DNA from: Paramecium octaurelia
Taxonomy: Eukaryota; Ciliophora; Oligohymenophorea; Peniculida; Parameciidae
Assembly: GCA_905182995.1 (NCBI GenBank)
Contig: CAJJDP010000121.1
Coordinates: 310,248-374,247 of the forward strand
Direction: 5' to 3'
DNA length: 64,000 bases
Shown here: positions 61,401-64,000 of the stretch, piece by piece
Position numbering within the stretch: the stretch's first letter is position 1
Layout: the number at the start of each line of letters is the position of its first letter
Notes under the pieces: generated by a model
Seen by the model: the letters and a program-made list of their open reading frames with translations, nothing else
Database searches by the model: none
Told to the model about the DNA's origin: nothing
Translations under genes and position numbers: made by a program

Positions 61401-64000
61401 AAAGCTTTGCCCTGATATCAAATCATCAATTAAAATATTTTCAAGTTAAAAACGTTATTTTTAAAAAGAATCAACAATAGCATCTCTATCTTTCTCAAAT
61501 TCTTATGAAGAACAATACAAATTTAAATTCATACTATACTATAAAAAACAACCTAAATCTTAATCCAAACAGTTAACAAACATTCCTAACTACTAATCAT
61601 ACGTTTATCCGTTATCAGAATAACTCTTTAGACATTAATGAGCATATTTCATATACCTTGGATTTTTAAATAATGGATTGATTTGATACAATTCCTCATT
61701 TGATCTAACCCGACACAAAGCACAATTGGAAGAGCATTCGATGCATTAATTATCCATCAGAGTTAATTGCCTACCATATTGCCCAAGTTTACATTTTAAA
61801 CAGATATATTATCCATTTATAAATTAGCATTTTAAACAATTTTCAGAACACGACTTAACACATAGATCATTCATTAATTCATATCCAGAAATACATTGAC
61901 TACATTTTATTTCATAGTCTTATTGACTTTAACTTTAACCATATTCAGAATAAGGATGCTCATCGTCTTTTTCAATAAATACTTTATAATATGCTCTTAT
62001 GCCTACTTTCCAGTTATCCTAAGCAGTTTTCTGTTATTAGTAGCATGAAAGGCATTTTAAATCAGAAGGACAAGTAAAACATTTTCCTGCTATTTAATCT
62101 TAATAATATCCGTTTGAACAACTCAAACATTTATAAACTTTTTTTTAGTCAGATACTGAAAATTTTCCTTCTATGCAGATTTCACATTAGGGAATTTATG
62201 AAAATTCAGAGCAGGATTCAGTAAATTATACCTCATCCACAACTGTAGAATTAGTAATTAAGCAAATCTATTATGTGGTGCAAACATCTCCTGTTGTTTT
62301 TGAGTAAGCGAAATTACTTAATTATAAATCGCATTAAACTAATGATTAAGCATATCCAAAAGTGCAAGAAGGATTATTCACATATAAACACAATTAGTAG
62401 GATACCACTAGGATAGAATTATTAACACATCTAGCACATGATGTTATAATATTTTATTAATCAAATTAAAGTTCGAAGTATTTATCAAGAGTGTTGGTTT
62501 TTTAATCGGATTTTAAATATTGAAATGCATATTAGCAATTTTCAATTTTATTTTCCTAGCAATTTACTCCATCAAATGATAGATAGTATTTAGTATCATC
62601 TACGCATTTCAAACACTTGAGATATGAATATTGAATATTTTTATCATAGTAGTCTTGGCATACCTGACAATATGAGCCACATGGTTAACATCCTTTATTC
62701 TGTTAAGTATATTTATCAAAACAAGTAGTACAATGGACCTCTTTATCAATTTTGTTGAATTCGCAAGATTAACAATTTAAAGGACAATTATAGCAGTTAT
62801 TATTAACAGGATACATATTATCTATACAACTTTTACAATCTCCATTATCATAAGCTTCTAAACAATTTAGATTTATTTCAAAGCAATCATTATTGCTTAT
62901 ATAATAATTAGGTTTACATCTAACATAATAATATTACCCTTAATTTTGTTCTCTAGATAAAACACATTTGAACTCTTTACGATCTGGATCACAGTAGTCC
63001 AAATACCCTAATTAGAGTTTCATCTAATTTTAACCATCAATAAAATAAAAGTCATAATCCTTTTCATTCTTGAATGTTATTTTAAAAGCACTATCAGATG
63101 TTTATCCATAATTGATTAAATCTTTGGTGCAGATAGATTTTTCAGACCAAGTTAAAGGAAATTATAGGCAATCAATACATAAAAAATCATTTTTGCTGTC
63201 TTAAGGGCTAGAGATAAAATTGATTTTACCATTTTATGCATTCATTGTTTTCAGGTACTAAAAAGTATCCAAATTAACAAGATTGCTTTACTTAATTCAA
63301 TACAAACTCTGATGAAATTGTAGGAAATCTATATTCAAATTTCATACATTGTACTTATCCATCATAATCAATGTAACCTTATTAGCATAAACACTTATTT
63401 TCTTCAGGTATGTATACTCTATTTGAATCAGGTATACAAGATAAACAATTTGTTTATTAAGGTCCATTACAAGTTTTACAAGAGTAATAACAAACTAGTA
63501 TTATGAATTAGTAAATACCATTGTTCATTAATTGCCTATCATCTTAGTAATTAAACTCAAATTTAAAATCGCTCACCCAAGCCTAAAGCATATTATTAGA
63601 AAAGTAATCTCCACCAAAAACATAATAAAATTTAGAATTTATAAATGATGATTAATATTTATTTGATCCTGTTGGAAATGATTGCAATCCTAATTCATTA
63701 GAAAACTGAATTTATATCAAGTTTTTATCATGGCTTTATGACCTACCATATTCGTATTATATAAAATGCCATTATTGAATTCCATTTAAATAATAGTCAC
63801 AACACTAGTTAAGATTTAAAACTGGATTTAAATCTGGATATTAACTCTATAAACTCTAAAAAGGTAATCCATAGAAATTATTTGTTAAAATGTATTGAGT
63901 TTTATCTGGGGTATTTTTATTTACTTCAATCTCCAATTTCATCAATTCATCCCCTATATTTTTGCCGCTACCATAGTTTTTAAAAGCAGTGATCCTAATA
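55457..64000 (-). CDS. second giant cysteine-rich, beta-helix, multi-pass surface protein (partial; 5' end beyond window)
   Basis: Open frame from the window edge to TGA at 55457-55459, more than 2800 residues. From the edge: an all-beta region (YNYLNGIQQWHFIQ-like), then Cys repeats (YSCKTCNGPQQTNCLSC; CLCQQGYIDYDGQ) from about 63500 to 61700; a long Ile/Asn/Leu/Ser-rich region to about 58000 suggesting a right-handed beta-helix of pectin-lyase type; a C-x-G-x-x-G-x-x-C-x-x-C motif (CSRGHIGALCEQC) near 57130; then at least seven hydrophobic helices (GFFFFIYFVAFKFGYAIFNK; IKAIIVILILILYLELNKKF) and a basic tail. Introns seen at 56974-56996 and 55515-55539, both AAG. It resembles the 10171-15380 gene in plan but has an added beta-helix. 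Function unknown; surface adhesion or sensing is inference. Confidence 0.78.

Overview
The window looks like somatic (macronuclear) DNA of a ciliate very close to Paramecium tetraurelia. Seen directly: the DNA is very AT-rich; nearly every recognisable protein is read through TAA and TAG (glutamine in the Paramecium nuclear code) and stops at TGA; genes are packed with mostly 30-300 bases between them; and coding sequence is broken by very small introns, usually 18-34 nt, nearly all starting GTA and mostly ending TAG. The conserved proteins (PCNA, PABP, LC8, CDPK, IFT46, mitochondrial uS17, BLOC1S1) confirm the code and many splice sites. I call 35 genes plus one possible fragment, on both strands. 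There are no tRNA, rRNA, CRISPR or transposon genes that I can support.

Layout. 1-7200 (mostly minus): a 2300-residue TPR/IQ-motif protein. 7438-9862: dynein light chain LC8 (+), then a secreted ML-domain lipid-binding protein and a PX-domain protein (-). 10171-15380 (-): a giant cysteine-rich multi-pass surface protein. 16054-17964 (+): poly(A)-binding protein. 18048-26004 (all -): an LRR/ankyrin protein, a double p25-alpha protein, a dual-specificity phosphatase and a calcium-dependent kinase. 26005-27032: a long gap with no gene seen. 27033-31146: an EF-hand coiled-coil protein (-), a malectin-like membrane protein (+) and a coiled-coil protein (+). 31201-36370: an uncharacterised protein with a damaged or misread 5' end (-), mitochondrial ribosomal protein uS17 (+), PCNA (+) and two convergent unknowns. 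36578-46273: an SDS22-like LRR protein, several small orphan genes, a B-box-like zinc-finger protein, a secreted helical protein and a glutamine-rich protein. 46418-55229 (mostly +): IFT46, a P-loop protein, an unknown cysteine/histidine-containing protein (-), a helical basic protein, BLOC1S1, a PH-domain protein and a protein with two cyclic-nucleotide-binding domains. 55457-64000 (-): the 3' 8.5 kb of a second giant surface protein with growth-factor-receptor-type cysteine repeats, a probable beta-helix and a multi-pass membrane tail; its 5' end lies beyond the window.

How the genes work together is only partly visible. A number fit cilium or cytoskeleton biology (LC8, IFT46, p25-alpha, SDS22-like LRR, possibly the TPR/IQ and EF-hand coiled-coil proteins) or second-messenger signalling (CDPK, cyclic-nucleotide binding, phosphatase, PX, PH). 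There are no bacterial-style operons, so neighbours mainly share short divergent promoter gaps. Exon boundaries were assigned by hand from reading frame and the GTA...TAG rule. Total spliced lengths divide by three in every complete model given.
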